A stretch of DNA of 64,000 bases from Porphyromonas sp. oral taxon 275 (GTDB lineage: Bacteria; Bacteroidota; Bacteroidia; Bacteroidales; Porphyromonadaceae). The translations under genes and the position numbers were made by a program. Below the pieces are notes generated by a model. The model was not told where the DNA came from, ran no database searches, and worked only from the letters and a program-made list of their open reading frames with translations. Numbering within the stretch: position 1 is the stretch's first letter; each line of letters opens with the position of its first letter. This document shows positions 33,027 to 41,614 of this stretch, in pieces. The stretch is from positions 1,488,001 through 1,552,000 of the forward strand of contig NZ_CP072333.1 in assembly GCF_018127745.1 (NCBI RefSeq), in the 5' to 3' direction.

Positions 33027-33355
33027 TCATCCAGAACGGAACGATACAGGTAAAGCTCAAGACCAGCGCCTCGCCGGCTATAGACCCTGAAACGGGCTAT
33101 CCTAGGAAGGCGGTCGAGGTATGCTGGTCTGAGCCTATCCCCTGCCAGTTCGTGGCGCGTGACTATAGCAACCTTACCCGAGTGCAGGGCGAGGCGGTAC
33201 GTCTTGCCAAGTACGACATCTTCATTGAAGAGTGCCCCTGCTTCTCAGCGGATCAAGTCCGCCTCGAAGACCTCATCAGAGGTGTCATCGGGGAGTTCTC
33301 GGTCATCGAGGCTGAGCCTCTGCCTGCCGTCGGGCAAATACGCTTACGCGTCTAG
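33023..33355 (+). CDS. Probable head closure / stopper protein
   Basis: A 110-residue beta-rich protein. It includes IIQNGTIQVKLKT and PVPCQFVARDYSNL-like strands, with a C-terminal VIGEFSVIEAEPLPAVGQIRLRV, reminiscent of SPP1 gp16-type stoppers. It overlaps the connector gene by 4 bases and is followed 2 bp later by the gp10-like gene, so the block is translationally coupled. Confidence 0.58.
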   Translation: MIIQNGTIQVKLKTSASPAIDPETGYPRKAVEVCWSEPIPCQFVARDYSNLTRVQGEAVRLAKYDIFIEECPCFSADQVRLEDLIRGVIGEFSVIEAEPLPAVGQIRLRV

Positions 33356-33357
33356 CT

Positions 33358-33843
33358 ATGCCAGTAAAGAAGCTCACCCCAAAGGACGACACTCAGCGGT
33401 ACGTCGATGGACAGATGGAGCGACTCCTTCAGGCGGTTGTCTACAACCTCCAGCACATAGGGGAGCAGTGCGTGAACCACGCCCGAAGCCTTCCCTCTCC
33501 ACCTGCGGAGCTACGTGGCACACCACACGCGCCACACTACATCGATGACTCAGGCAACCTCCGCGCATCTATCGGTTACGTCGTAGCCGTAGATGGGAAG
33601 GTCGTCCAAACGGATGGCTTCAAAGGGGCGCAGAATGGTGCGAGCGAAGGAGCGACTTACGCCTCTGACCTCGTCCGTCGGGAGTTCCCTCACGGCATCG
33701 TCCTTATCCTTGTGGCTGGCATGCGCTACGCTGCCTACCTCTCAGCTCGGGGCTACGACGTCATCGACTCAGCAGAGCTTCTCGCTGACCGCCTCGTCCC
33801 TCAACTTCTCTCTCAACTCGGCTTCAAGCTTTCTCATCAATAG
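33358..33843 (+). CDS. Probable tail completion protein (HK97 gp10-like)
   Basis: A 161-residue protein with a pattern seen in neck/tail completion proteins: VVYNLQHIGEQCVNHARSLPS, DSGNLRASIGYVVAVDG and HGIVLILVAGMRYAAYLSARGYDVIDSAELLADRLV. It occupies the usual place between the stopper and tail terminator genes. Confidence 0.7.
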   Translation: MPVKKLTPKDDTQRYVDGQMERLLQAVVYNLQHIGEQCVNHARSLPSPPAELRGTPHAPHYIDDSGNLRASIGYVVAVDGKVVQTDGFKGAQNGASEGATYASDLVRREFPHGIVLILVAGMRYAAYLSARGYDVIDSAELLADRLVPQLLSQLGFKLSHQ

Positions 33844-33858
33844 CCCCTCCTTCAGACA

Positions 33859-34284
33859 ATGGCACGCACCAGTAAGCAAGTCCAGGGCGACATCTACCGC
33901 CTCCTTCGTCAGAGCGTCCTCGCTTCGGCACTCTCTGGAGGGGTCTATCATGCTGGACAGCGCCCACGCGACAGCCGCATGGAGGACGCCATCATCATCT
34001 TCACGGCTGGCGTACCTGGGCAAATAGATGAGGGTATTGTGACGCTCAACATCTATTGTCCCGACATCGATCCCGCGGAGAGTGGCGTCTGGGTCGAGGA
34101 CATGGAGCGCACAGCAGAGCTGGAGGAGTTAGCTGGAGGGTGGGTGCAACGCCACCTCTCTGCCTCAAGCACCAGCTACCGCTTTCGCCTGATGCAGACC
34201 ATATACACCGAAGCCGAGCCTTCGATACAGCAGCACTTCGTCGTCGTCAAGCTCGCTTACCGCTACTTCGACGGCGAGGAATAA
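33859..34284 (+). CDS. Probable tail terminator protein
   Basis: A 141-residue protein (QGDIYRLLRQSVLASALSGGVYHAGQRP, DAIIIFTAGVPGQIDEGIVTLNIYCPDID, IQQHFVVVKLAYRYF) that fits the size, beta-strand pattern and place of tail terminators, which cap the tail tube before joining the head. No named family is certain. Confidence 0.65.
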   Translation: MARTSKQVQGDIYRLLRQSVLASALSGGVYHAGQRPRDSRMEDAIIIFTAGVPGQIDEGIVTLNIYCPDIDPAESGVWVEDMERTAELEELAGGWVQRHLSASSTSYRFRLMQTIYTEAEPSIQQHFVVVKLAYRYFDGEE

Positions 34285-34309
34285 TCCAACCTACTAACCC
34301 CTATTAACT

Positions 34310-35005
34310 ATGGCAATTCTTTCTTGGGGCAAGCCCCGAATCCAAAAGTGTACTTCCCTCACTGGTGTACCCGACGGCAACTGGGTAGACCTCGACATCC
34401 CCAGGGAAAACACAACCAAGCTCACTCCCCAGGCTGGGCAGGAGACCACCGCCAACGAAGAAGGTGGCGAAACTATCGACATCAGAGCCGGCAAGACAAC
34501 CTACACCCTAGAGTTCGACCTGTTCGTCAAGAAGGGCGTTGCTCGCGCCTTTGAGGACAACGACGGACTTGTGCCGGGTGAGTATTCTATACGACTTATC
34601 CCAGAGGACGAGAGCGCAGAGGGCTTCGTCATCGATCGAGCGACTGTCCGTATCGAGGAAAGTTTCGCCGCTGTCGACGGCAAGATCCTCCACGTCGTCG
34701 TCAAGGCACTAAAGCCTCGTGGAGGCAAGACGATCAAGCCCTATACCCACAACGGGCTTACCGTCACCGCCTCTGAGCTCTACTTCCCCTCCACCGCTGA
34801 CACCACGGGCAAGGAGGTCACTGTCACCTCGACGGCAGTCCCTACAGCTACCGCTAGCGAGCGCTGGCTGACGGCAGAGGTCTCCGCCAAGAAGGTCAAG
34901 GTTAAGGTCGAAGCCAACACCACAGGCAAGATCCGTGAAGCTACCGTGACTATCTCAGCCGATGGCAAGAGCGCCCTAGTGAGGGTCACCCAGATACCTG
35001 CCTAA
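34310..35005 (+). CDS. Major tail tube protein with C-terminal BACON-like domain
   Basis: A 231-residue protein. Residues 1 to ~145 form the tail tube fold (GKPRIQKCTSLTGVP, TIDIRAGKTTYTLEFDLFVKKGV, FVIDRATVRIEESFAAVDGKILHVVVKALKP). The last ~80 residues match the BACON pattern: ASELYFPSTADTTGKEVTVTS, RWLTAEV, VKVKVEANTTGKIREATVTIS and ALVRVTQIP. BACON domains are common in Bacteroidota proteins and in crAss-like phage tails, and are thought to bind carbohydrate or mucin. It would decorate the outside of the tail. No chaperone or tape-measure gene follows, which is unusual. Confidence 0.85.
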   Translation: MAILSWGKPRIQKCTSLTGVPDGNWVDLDIPRENTTKLTPQAGQETTANEEGGETIDIRAGKTTYTLEFDLFVKKGVARAFEDNDGLVPGEYSIRLIPEDESAEGFVIDRATVRIEESFAAVDGKILHVVVKALKPRGGKTIKPYTHNGLTVTASELYFPSTADTTGKEVTVTSTAVPTATASERWLTAEVSAKKVKVKVEANTTGKIREATVTISADGKSALVRVTQIPA

Positions 35006-35011
35006 CCCTCC

Positions 35012-35052
35012 GCTAGCGCTAGTTGTGGCCCAACCTCACAGCTAGCGCTAGC
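35012..35052. repeat. Two copies of the palindrome CTAGCGCTAG, possible rearrangement scar
   Basis: The 10-bp palindrome occurs at 35013-35022 and 35042-35051, and together they form an inverted repeat with a 19-base spacer. It fills the gap between the tail tube gene and the tail tip gene, exactly where the chaperone/tape-measure block would normally lie. It could also act as a terminator. Confidence 0.6.
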
Positions 35053-35071
35053 TCCCTTCTAACGCCCCACT

Positions 35072-38000
35072 ATGAAGATTTACGACAGCCAAGACCAGCT
35101 ACTCCTCGATGTCGAGGTAGACGACTCCAGCGTCCGCTACCGAGCCATCAAGGGCGAGCATAGCCTCACCCTCAAGTACTCCCTCGCCGAGCACATCGAG
35201 CTACCTCGTGGAGCTTGGTGTGAGTACGAGGGTGAACGCTATGAGCTGCTCGGCCCTGAGGCGGTAAAGATGCAGCACACTCGGCACTACGACTACACCC
35301 TAACGCTCGAAGCTCAGCAATCACGACTAAAGCTGTGGAAGCTACGCAACCTCATTGACGGACGACTGAAGTTCCCCCTCACAGCAACTCCGCGAGAGCA
35401 CCTCCAGCTATTGGTGAATGTCCTGAATGAGCGCTCGGGCGGTGGCTGGACGATAGGCGACTGCATCACCGAGCCCGAGCGGCTCATCAGCTACGACCAC
35501 AACAGCTGCTGGGAGGCGCTCGCCAAGCTCGCCGAGGAATTCAAGACCGAGTGGGAGATCACAGGGAAGCGTATCTCGCTTCGCAAGGTCGAGCACAACA
35601 AAAAACAGCCCCTCCGCCTAGGTTATGGGAAAGGTAGGGGGCTGAGGTCAGGGCTGGGACGCAAGGCTGGCGAGGCACTACCGACAGAAATCCTTTGGGT
35701 GCAGGGTGGGGATCGAAATATAGACCGCTCACGCTACGGCTCAGCCACGCTCCATCTACCCACGAGTGTGACGATAGCCTACGATGGCGAACACTTCGAG
35801 GACGAGCGAGGCTTCGACCGTTTACGTGCCAAGCGCTACAAGACAGACGAGCGAGGGCTGAGCATTCGACGCGCCGATAAGCCGCTCACAACAGCCACCG
35901 AGGCCAGCATCAATGCTCCCGACATCTACCCGAGCCGCGTGGGCAGCGTCACGTCTGTCCGAGAGGTGAACGCTACGCAGCATTTCTGGGACTTCTGCGA
36001 CTCAACCATCCCCGAGTCGCTGGACTACGAGCGCTGTCTCATCGCAGGGCAGACCATGACGGTCATCTTCCAGTCGGGACAACTGGCGGGACGCGAGTTC
36101 GAGGTCAAGTATCGACACCAAGGCGCAGCCCACAGCGGCAGGGCAGCTCGCTGCTTCGAGCTAATCCCCCAGGAGCTGGACGGGGTGACGATGCCATCCG
36201 CGACCTTTGCCCCGAGGGTTGGAGATAAGTATGCGGTCTTTCACGTTATGCTCCCCTCGGCCTATATCAACGATAGGGCGACACGCTCGGGAGCAGAATG
36301 GGAGCTGCTCCGCCGCTGCGTACGACAGCTCTGGGAGCACGAGGAACAGAAGTACAGTTACACCGCCGAGCTGGATGGGCTGTGGGCGAAGAAGGACTGG
36401 CTAAACATCGGGGGGCGGCTCATCCTCGGGGGCTATGTCGAGCTGCACGATGAACGGCTCGCGCCCGAAGGTGTATTGCTGCGCATCGTCGGGATCAAGG
36501 ACTCAGTCAATGATCCCCACAGCCCAATCGTCGAGCTCTCGAACGAACTCGTCAGCGCAGGGCTCTCGGGCAGTATCCTCAAGCTCAAGGACGACGAAGC
36601 GCTCGTCGAGGAGTACCACCGATCGGCGCTGCAGTTCACCCGCCGCAGGTTCCGTGACGCAGCCGCCACGGCTGAGGCGCTCCAGTCTGCCCTGCTGGAT
36701 AAGTTCACCAAGAGCATTTCTCCCATCACTCTGAAGACGATGCAGCTGCTTGTGGGCGATGAGTCACTGCAGTGGCGCTTCGTCCGCACCCCACGCTCCA
36801 ATGAGACCTTCACCCCGCGCATTGCATGGGAGTCAGAGCGCCTCGTCTTCACCATCGAGGGAGCGACAATACAGCATCAGACTCTTGGCATTACGAGCCT
36901 CTCGAGCACACATCGCCCAGAGGAGTATCGGTACTGGACGATGCCGTCCTTCCAATCTCCTGCACTCACCGAGCGTCAAGAGCGCTACTACGTCTACGCA
37001 CGAGTGGAGCGTGAGGGGAAGGTTGGCAGCTACCGCCTAGAGCGCGAGGCACGAGCGCTGGAGAGCGAATCGGGCTACTACTGGCTGCTCGTTGGGCTGC
37101 TGGAGGCCGCCGCTGCCGATGGCTCGCGCTCCTTCGCTCGACTTTATGGCTTTACCGAGATCCTGCCTGGGCAGATGCGCACAGAACGAATCGCCTCGCC
37201 CGATGGGGATTTTTTGATAGACCTAGTAGGCAAGCAGATCATCACACCCTCTCTGCGCTTCAGCAGCTCGGGTAAGAGCGTCGAGCAGATCATCGAGGAT
37301 AAGGCGACCGATGCCAATCGGCACGCAGATGAGACAGTCAAGAGAGCACGTGAGGCGACGCGCCAAGAGATAGAGGAGCTCAAGCGTCACCAGCGCTACA
37401 GCCACACCTTTGACCTCTCGACACTTGACTCCTCGAAGTACTACGCCTGCATTGTGTGGCTCTCGGGGACGCCCTACAAGAATCCCAACAGCGCCCGAAT
37501 CAGAGTCTACTGCGGGCTAGGAGCAGCAAAGGCTGCACCTTCCTACGCGACGAACGCAACGGGCTTTGGCTTGCAGCTGGAGTGGACGGTAAACGGCGAG
37601 GGCTTTGGCGGTCGCGAAGCCGAGCGCGTGATCACGGGCTACCAGACGAGGTTCGTCCAGCAAGGAGAGGAGGTCTGCAGTACTCCGAGACAGCGCACTG
37701 AGATTAGCGCAGAGTACGTCTACCTACGTGGCGGCTACGTCTATATGATGGACGTGTGGGCAGAGCAAGAGCCACGCGGCTTCTTCCTTGCCGAGGCAGT
37801 CTGGGCGGCTGACGGCTATGCGGAGAGGACGATTGCTAGCCCAGTGACGAGCGTCACGCCACCCAAGGCTATATACAGAGAGCTGCGCGACAGCATCGAC
37901 GAGGGCGACAAGGCTGCACTCAAGGGGGCCAAGAACTACTACGACAAGGAGCGGGAGAAGATAGACGCAAAGATAGACGCCAAGACGCGCGAGCTAGCTG

Positions 38001-40582
38001 GTCGAATCACCTCGAGCGACGCCAAGCTACTGGAGGCCCAGCAGGCGATGCAAGGGCGATACGCCTCGTTACTGGAGGCCCAGCAGGCGATGCAGGCGGA
38101 GCTACAGCGTCAGATTGATAAGCAGGTGGAGAGCCACTACGGCGAGCAACCGCCCTCGGGGCGCTACGGCTGGACGGCTGCCGAGGATGCCAAGCACGAG
38201 GGCGACACCTACACCTGCCGCGCCCCTGAGGGCGTCACCATCACGCCCGAGAACGCCGCACAGTACCCAAATGTCGGGAAGAGCTGGCGCTTCAGCCGTG
38301 GCGGCTGGGTGGAGCTGGCGGATACTGACCTAACTCGCGCCTTAGCTCTGGCGGGGCAGGCGAAAGCAGCCGCCGATGGTAAGGTGACGCACTTCCGCGG
38401 GGACACTATCCCAACGGGTTATCGAGAGGGTGACCTGTGGACGCTGACGTCGGCGTGGAACGGATTCCGCAAGGGCTCTATACTCACCGCCGTCAAGGAT
38501 GAGGTAGTGGGTCAGTACAACCCGAACCACTGGCGCGAGGAGCTGAGGTACACCGACGACAGCGCAGTGCGTGATCTGCAGCTAGGCGGTCGCAACTACG
38601 CGAAAGGCACAGCTGGCGTCAAGGAGGGCAGCGGTTATATGGTCTCTGAGTTCCGCGTTGGTGCTCCGTGGGCGGCTGGGGTGGACTACACCATTAGCTT
38701 TATTCTTGGCTCGGAGCATAACGATATGCTTGTCTACCTCTATGTGGACGGATGGAGTGCATCGGACTGCGCTGTACGTGCCGAGGGCACACCCACTCAG
38801 GGCGCTGACAGCCTCTACTACGCGCGCTACAGCGCGACCTTTCGGACGACTGAGGAGCGCATAGCCCTGAGCGTTAAGCGTATCGCGGGAGGCAACGGAG
38901 GCTTCCGCCTCTATAAGACGAGGAGGGCTGGGGCTAGCGACCAAGGCCGCTACGTCTTGTCTCGAGTTATGCTGGAGCGAGGCAACAAGCCCTCCGACTG
39001 GTCGCCTGCTCCTGAGGACACCGACGAGGCCATTAGCAAGGAAGGCCAGGAGGGTCGCAAGTACACCGAGGGCAAGACAAAGGAGGCGAAGGACTACGCG
39101 GATACGAAGACCAAGGAGGCGAAGGATGAGGCGGCAAAGAAGGCGAAGGAGCAGGACGGCAAGCTAAAGACGCTTGAGGAGGCACGCGCTGAGCAGGCGA
39201 AGGCGCTGCAGCAGCTGGGAGTGCGCCTTGAGGGGCAAGGCGAGGAGCTCAAGGCGGCACAGCGCGGGCTAGAAAGTTATCGCTACCTCACCGAGGTGCT
39301 GGGCAAGGGTGACACGCTCATATCGGGCGGTCTGGTGCTCTCGAACATCATTGCCGCGCGAGACTCAACGGGCGGCATACGCTCTTGGGTATCGGGGCTC
39401 ATCAAAGACAAGCACGGACGCAATTACCCTGCCTTCGCCGCTGGTGTCACGGGTTACGGTACAGCCTCGGAGCGCCGCATCGTGGAGATTAACCACGACG
39501 GGAGTGGCCATTTCGGGCTCATGTATATCGACGACAACGGGCGTGTCCTCCGCTTTCGCCCTGAGGGGAGTAAGGCGGGGGAGGTGCTGCGCATCGGTGG
39601 CGAGCAGCCCTCTCTGGAGCAGCTGCTGGCGCAGCGCCCCTTCAGCGCTGCCCTTCGCCACTCAGGAGGATTCGACAGGCGCAATCTCGCCGAGACGCTT
39701 GGGGCGGAACTCTGGCGCAGCTCGGAAAAATTCTACGCACCTATGGGAGCACATCTGAGCTATCGCATGAGCGTGAGGGGGCTTCGCTGCTTCATTACAG
39801 GAGGTGACCCTGCAGTGTACCCAGACATGCGACCTGAGGAATGGGATACAGATGTAGTGCTGACCTTCTCCTTATGGCGCTCTGGTGACTCCTTTGACCC
39901 TGTTGCGGAGGTTACCCGCGATGTTGGGGCAAACGCCTCCATGGGGGAGAGAGAGCAGTCGGTGGAGGATGTACACCTTGAGCTCGACCTCCCCACCACG
40001 GATACGTACTATACCAAGGTGACTGCCACGCGCAAGAAGCTCTACCACGTCACCGCCTCAAGCAAAGAGCAGGTGGACAAAGTCCCCTCGGGGCTAGAGG
40101 TAGTACTGGAGCTTACGGTGCAGGAGTGTACGGGGACGGTGCGCAAAGCCTCGGATGTAGACCAGGAAACGGTCATCTCCACGCGTGGCATCTCGGTGGT
40201 GGAGAGTGCGCAGCGCCTCTTCCTCGTAAATAGCTCTTCGGACAGCTCTAGCCCTGTGCTGGCTGTGCGTGGTCGTACGGACGTGCCCGGTATCCTCGCC
40301 GCTGCGGAGATCAAGGTGCATCCACGATTAGAGATCGCCAACCGATGGGGCATGCACGCCACGCGCCTCAAGGTGGAACGCATCGGTGGCGGGAGATACC
40401 GCGTGACGCACCTGCTGAACCGCCTAGACTACATCGTGCAGCTCACGCCCTACGCCAACGGCTACGGAGGCATGGCGGTGGAGAACAAGCGCGCCTCCTC
40501 CTTCGAGGTGGTGACCTATGACCGCACGAGCGGGACGGACGGCACTCCCTTCGCCCTAACTATCATCGGCGACAACGCCTAG
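35072..40582 (+). CDS. Large tail tip / baseplate-hub and fibre protein
   Basis: An 1836-residue protein. The N-terminal ~480 residues resemble tail-associated Tal/hub proteins (LLDVEVDDSSVRYRAIKGEHSLTLKY, CWEALAKLAEEFKTEWEITGKRISLRKVEH). Further on are coiled-coil segments (about 730-770, 935-1015, 1320-1390), a ~156-residue module (777-932) also found in the fibre gene at 41615, a Trp-rich EGDLWTLTSAW module, and a lectin-like module ending NKPSDWSPAPED. The C-terminus may bind the receptor. It is large compared with usual siphovirus tip proteins and looks like a fusion of hub and fibre. Domain roles are inferred. Confidence 0.82.
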   Translation: MKIYDSQDQLLLDVEVDDSSVRYRAIKGEHSLTLKYSLAEHIELPRGAWCEYEGERYELLGPEAVKMQHTRHYDYTLTLEAQQSRLKLWKLRNLIDGRLKFPLTATPREHLQLLVNVLNERSGGGWTIGDCITEPERLISYDHNSCWEALAKLAEEFKTEWEITGKRISLRKVEHNKKQPLRLGYGKGRGLRSGLGRKAGEALPTEILWVQGGDRNIDRSRYGSATLHLPTSVTIAYDGEHFEDERGFDRLRAKRYKTDERGLSIRRADKPLTTATEASINAPDIYPSRVGSVTSVREVNATQHFWDFCDSTIPESLDYERCLIAGQTMTVIFQSGQLAGREFEVKYRHQGAAHSGRAARCFELIPQELDGVTMPSATFAPRVGDKYAVFHVMLPSAYINDRATRSGAEWELLRRCVRQLWEHEEQKYSYTAELDGLWAKKDWLNIGGRLILGGYVELHDERLAPEGVLLRIVGIKDSVNDPHSPIVELSNELVSAGLSGSILKLKDDEALVEEYHRSALQFTRRRFRDAAATAEALQSALLDKFTKSISPITLKTMQLLVGDESLQWRFVRTPRSNETFTPRIAWESERLVFTIEGATIQHQTLGITSLSSTHRPEEYRYWTMPSFQSPALTERQERYYVYARVEREGKVGSYRLEREARALESESGYYWLLVGLLEAAAADGSRSFARLYGFTEILPGQMRTERIASPDGDFLIDLVGKQIITPSLRFSSSGKSVEQIIEDKATDANRHADETVKRAREATRQEIEELKRHQRYSHTFDLSTLDSSKYYACIVWLSGTPYKNPNSARIRVYCGLGAAKAAPSYATNATGFGLQLEWTVNGEGFGGREAERVITGYQTRFVQQGEEVCSTPRQRTEISAEYVYLRGGYVYMMDVWAEQEPRGFFLAEAVWAADGYAERTIASPVTSVTPPKAIYRELRDSIDEGDKAALKGAKNYYDKEREKIDAKIDAKTRELAGRITSSDAKLLEAQQAMQGRYASLLEAQQAMQAELQRQIDKQVESHYGEQPPSGRYGWTAAEDAKHEGDTYTCRAPEGVTITPENAAQYPNVGKSWRFSRGGWVELADTDLTRALALAGQAKAAADGKVTHFRGDTIPTGYREGDLWTLTSAWNGFRKGSILTAVKDEVVGQYNPNHWREELRYTDDSAVRDLQLGGRNYAKGTAGVKEGSGYMVSEFRVGAPWAAGVDYTISFILGSEHNDMLVYLYVDGWSASDCAVRAEGTPTQGADSLYYARYSATFRTTEERIALSVKRIAGGNGGFRLYKTRRAGASDQGRYVLSRVMLERGNKPSDWSPAPEDTDEAISKEGQEGRKYTEGKTKEAKDYADTKTKEAKDEAAKKAKEQDGKLKTLEEARAEQAKALQQLGVRLEGQGEELKAAQRGLESYRYLTEVLGKGDTLISGGLVLSNIIAARDSTGGIRSWVSGLIKDKHGRNYPAFAAGVTGYGTASERRIVEINHDGSGHFGLMYIDDNGRVLRFRPEGSKAGEVLRIGGEQPSLEQLLAQRPFSAALRHSGGFDRRNLAETLGAELWRSSEKFYAPMGAHLSYRMSVRGLRCFITGGDPAVYPDMRPEEWDTDVVLTFSLWRSGDSFDPVAEVTRDVGANASMGEREQSVEDVHLELDLPTTDTYYTKVTATRKKLYHVTASSKEQVDKVPSGLEVVLELTVQECTGTVRKASDVDQETVISTRGISVVESAQRLFLVNSSSDSSSPVLAVRGRTDVPGILAAAEIKVHPRLEIANRWGMHATRLKVERIGGGRYRVTHLLNRLDYIVQLTPYANGYGGMAVENKRASSFEVVTYDRTSGTDGTPFALTIIGDNA

Positions 40583-40689
40583 TAGGCTATGCTTAGATTA
40601 CGCCCTCCCCCTCGCCTTTGCCTAGTCCCTCCGATGGCTAGGCGCGATAATAACCAACAGACCAACCATTAACCAAGACCAAGACAAAT

Positions 40690-41199
40690 ATGCTTTATCA
40701 CTTTATGCACCGCCTGCCCATGGAGGGCTTAGTGGCGGACTCCCTACTCTTCGCCCTGCTGCACGCTATGGTGCTGGTGGCGATCTTCATCGACCTAGCC
40801 GCAGGCTGGCACAAGGCCAAGCGCCTCGGACAGGCGCGCACTTCCAAGGCGCTACGTCGCACCGTCAGCAAGATAAATAGCTATTACAGCTGTCTCCTCC
40901 TCCTATCCATGGTGGACGTGGCGCTCTACCTGATAGACGTCTGGGAGCGCTTCGGCGTGCCTGAGCTACCGTACTTCGCGGCTTTGGGCACGGTCTTCAT
41001 CCTCATCATTGAGTTACGCAGTGTCTACGAGAATAGGAGCTTTAACGATCCCCAAGCCCCCGACGAAGACGAGGCGATCCTGAGCGATAAGGTCAAGGCG
41101 CTAGGCATGACGCTGCGCGACGTGGCAGCCTTTGCTAAGGAGCACAGAGAGCTGCTGGATGAAGTGCTCAAGGGAAAGGAGGCAAGCGATGGAAAGTAA
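40690..41199 (+). CDS. Phage holin-family membrane protein
   Basis: A 169-residue protein with three hydrophobic segments (about residues 14-38, 62-82 and 92-112: LLFALLHAMVLVAIFIDLAAGW, CLLLLSMVDVALYLIDVW, YFAALGTVFILIIELRSVYENR), resembling Bacteroidota phage holins. The C-terminal tail is charged. It overlaps the endolysin start by 11 bases, a classical holin-lysin arrangement. Confidence 0.82.
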   Translation: MLYHFMHRLPMEGLVADSLLFALLHAMVLVAIFIDLAAGWHKAKRLGQARTSKALRRTVSKINSYYSCLLLLSMVDVALYLIDVWERFGVPELPYFAALGTVFILIIELRSVYENRSFNDPQAPDEDEAILSDKVKALGMTLRDVAAFAKEHRELLDEVLKGKEASDGK

Positions 41200-41602
41200 G
41201 CACAAGTACTTTAGCCTAGCCGAACTGCTCAGGAGCGAGACGGCGGAGAAGCGCGGCATCCCCAATGTCCCCAGCGCCGACGTCGTGGCGGAGCTGCACC
41301 GACTGATGGACTACCTAGACAGTGTGCGCGAGAATTACGGCGCTCCGATACGCGTCTCCAGCGGCTACCGCAGCCCTGCCCTCAACGCAGCGGTCGGAGG
41401 CAAGCCCACGAGCCAGCACCTCAAGGGACAGGCGGCCGACCTAGTCACCGACGACCTAAAAAAACTGGGCAATGTCATCCGTCGCTTCGGAGGCTTCGAC
41501 CAGCTCATCTACGAGCATGTGGGCGGGGCTCGGTGGATCCACGTGTCCATAGCCCCAGAGGGTAGGCCACCTCGGGGTGAAGTCCTATATATAACGAAGT
41601 AA
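41189..41602 (+). CDS. Peptidase M15 endolysin
   Basis: A 137-residue M15-family (DD/LD-carboxypeptidase-type) lysin. The motif YGAPIRVSSGYRSPALNAAVGGKPTSQHLKGQAADLV contains the metal-binding His and Asp of SxHxxGxAxD, and WIHVS near residue 120 gives the last His. It would cleave peptidoglycan cross-links at lysis. The ATG at 41189 was chosen since it gives the family start (KYFSLAELLRSETA) and overlaps the holin end by 11 bases. Confidence 0.9.
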   Translation: MESKHKYFSLAELLRSETAEKRGIPNVPSADVVAELHRLMDYLDSVRENYGAPIRVSSGYRSPALNAAVGGKPTSQHLKGQAADLVTDDLKKLGNVIRRFGGFDQLIYEHVGGARWIHVSIAPEGRPPRGEVLYITK

Positions 41603-41614
41603 CAGTATCTGACT

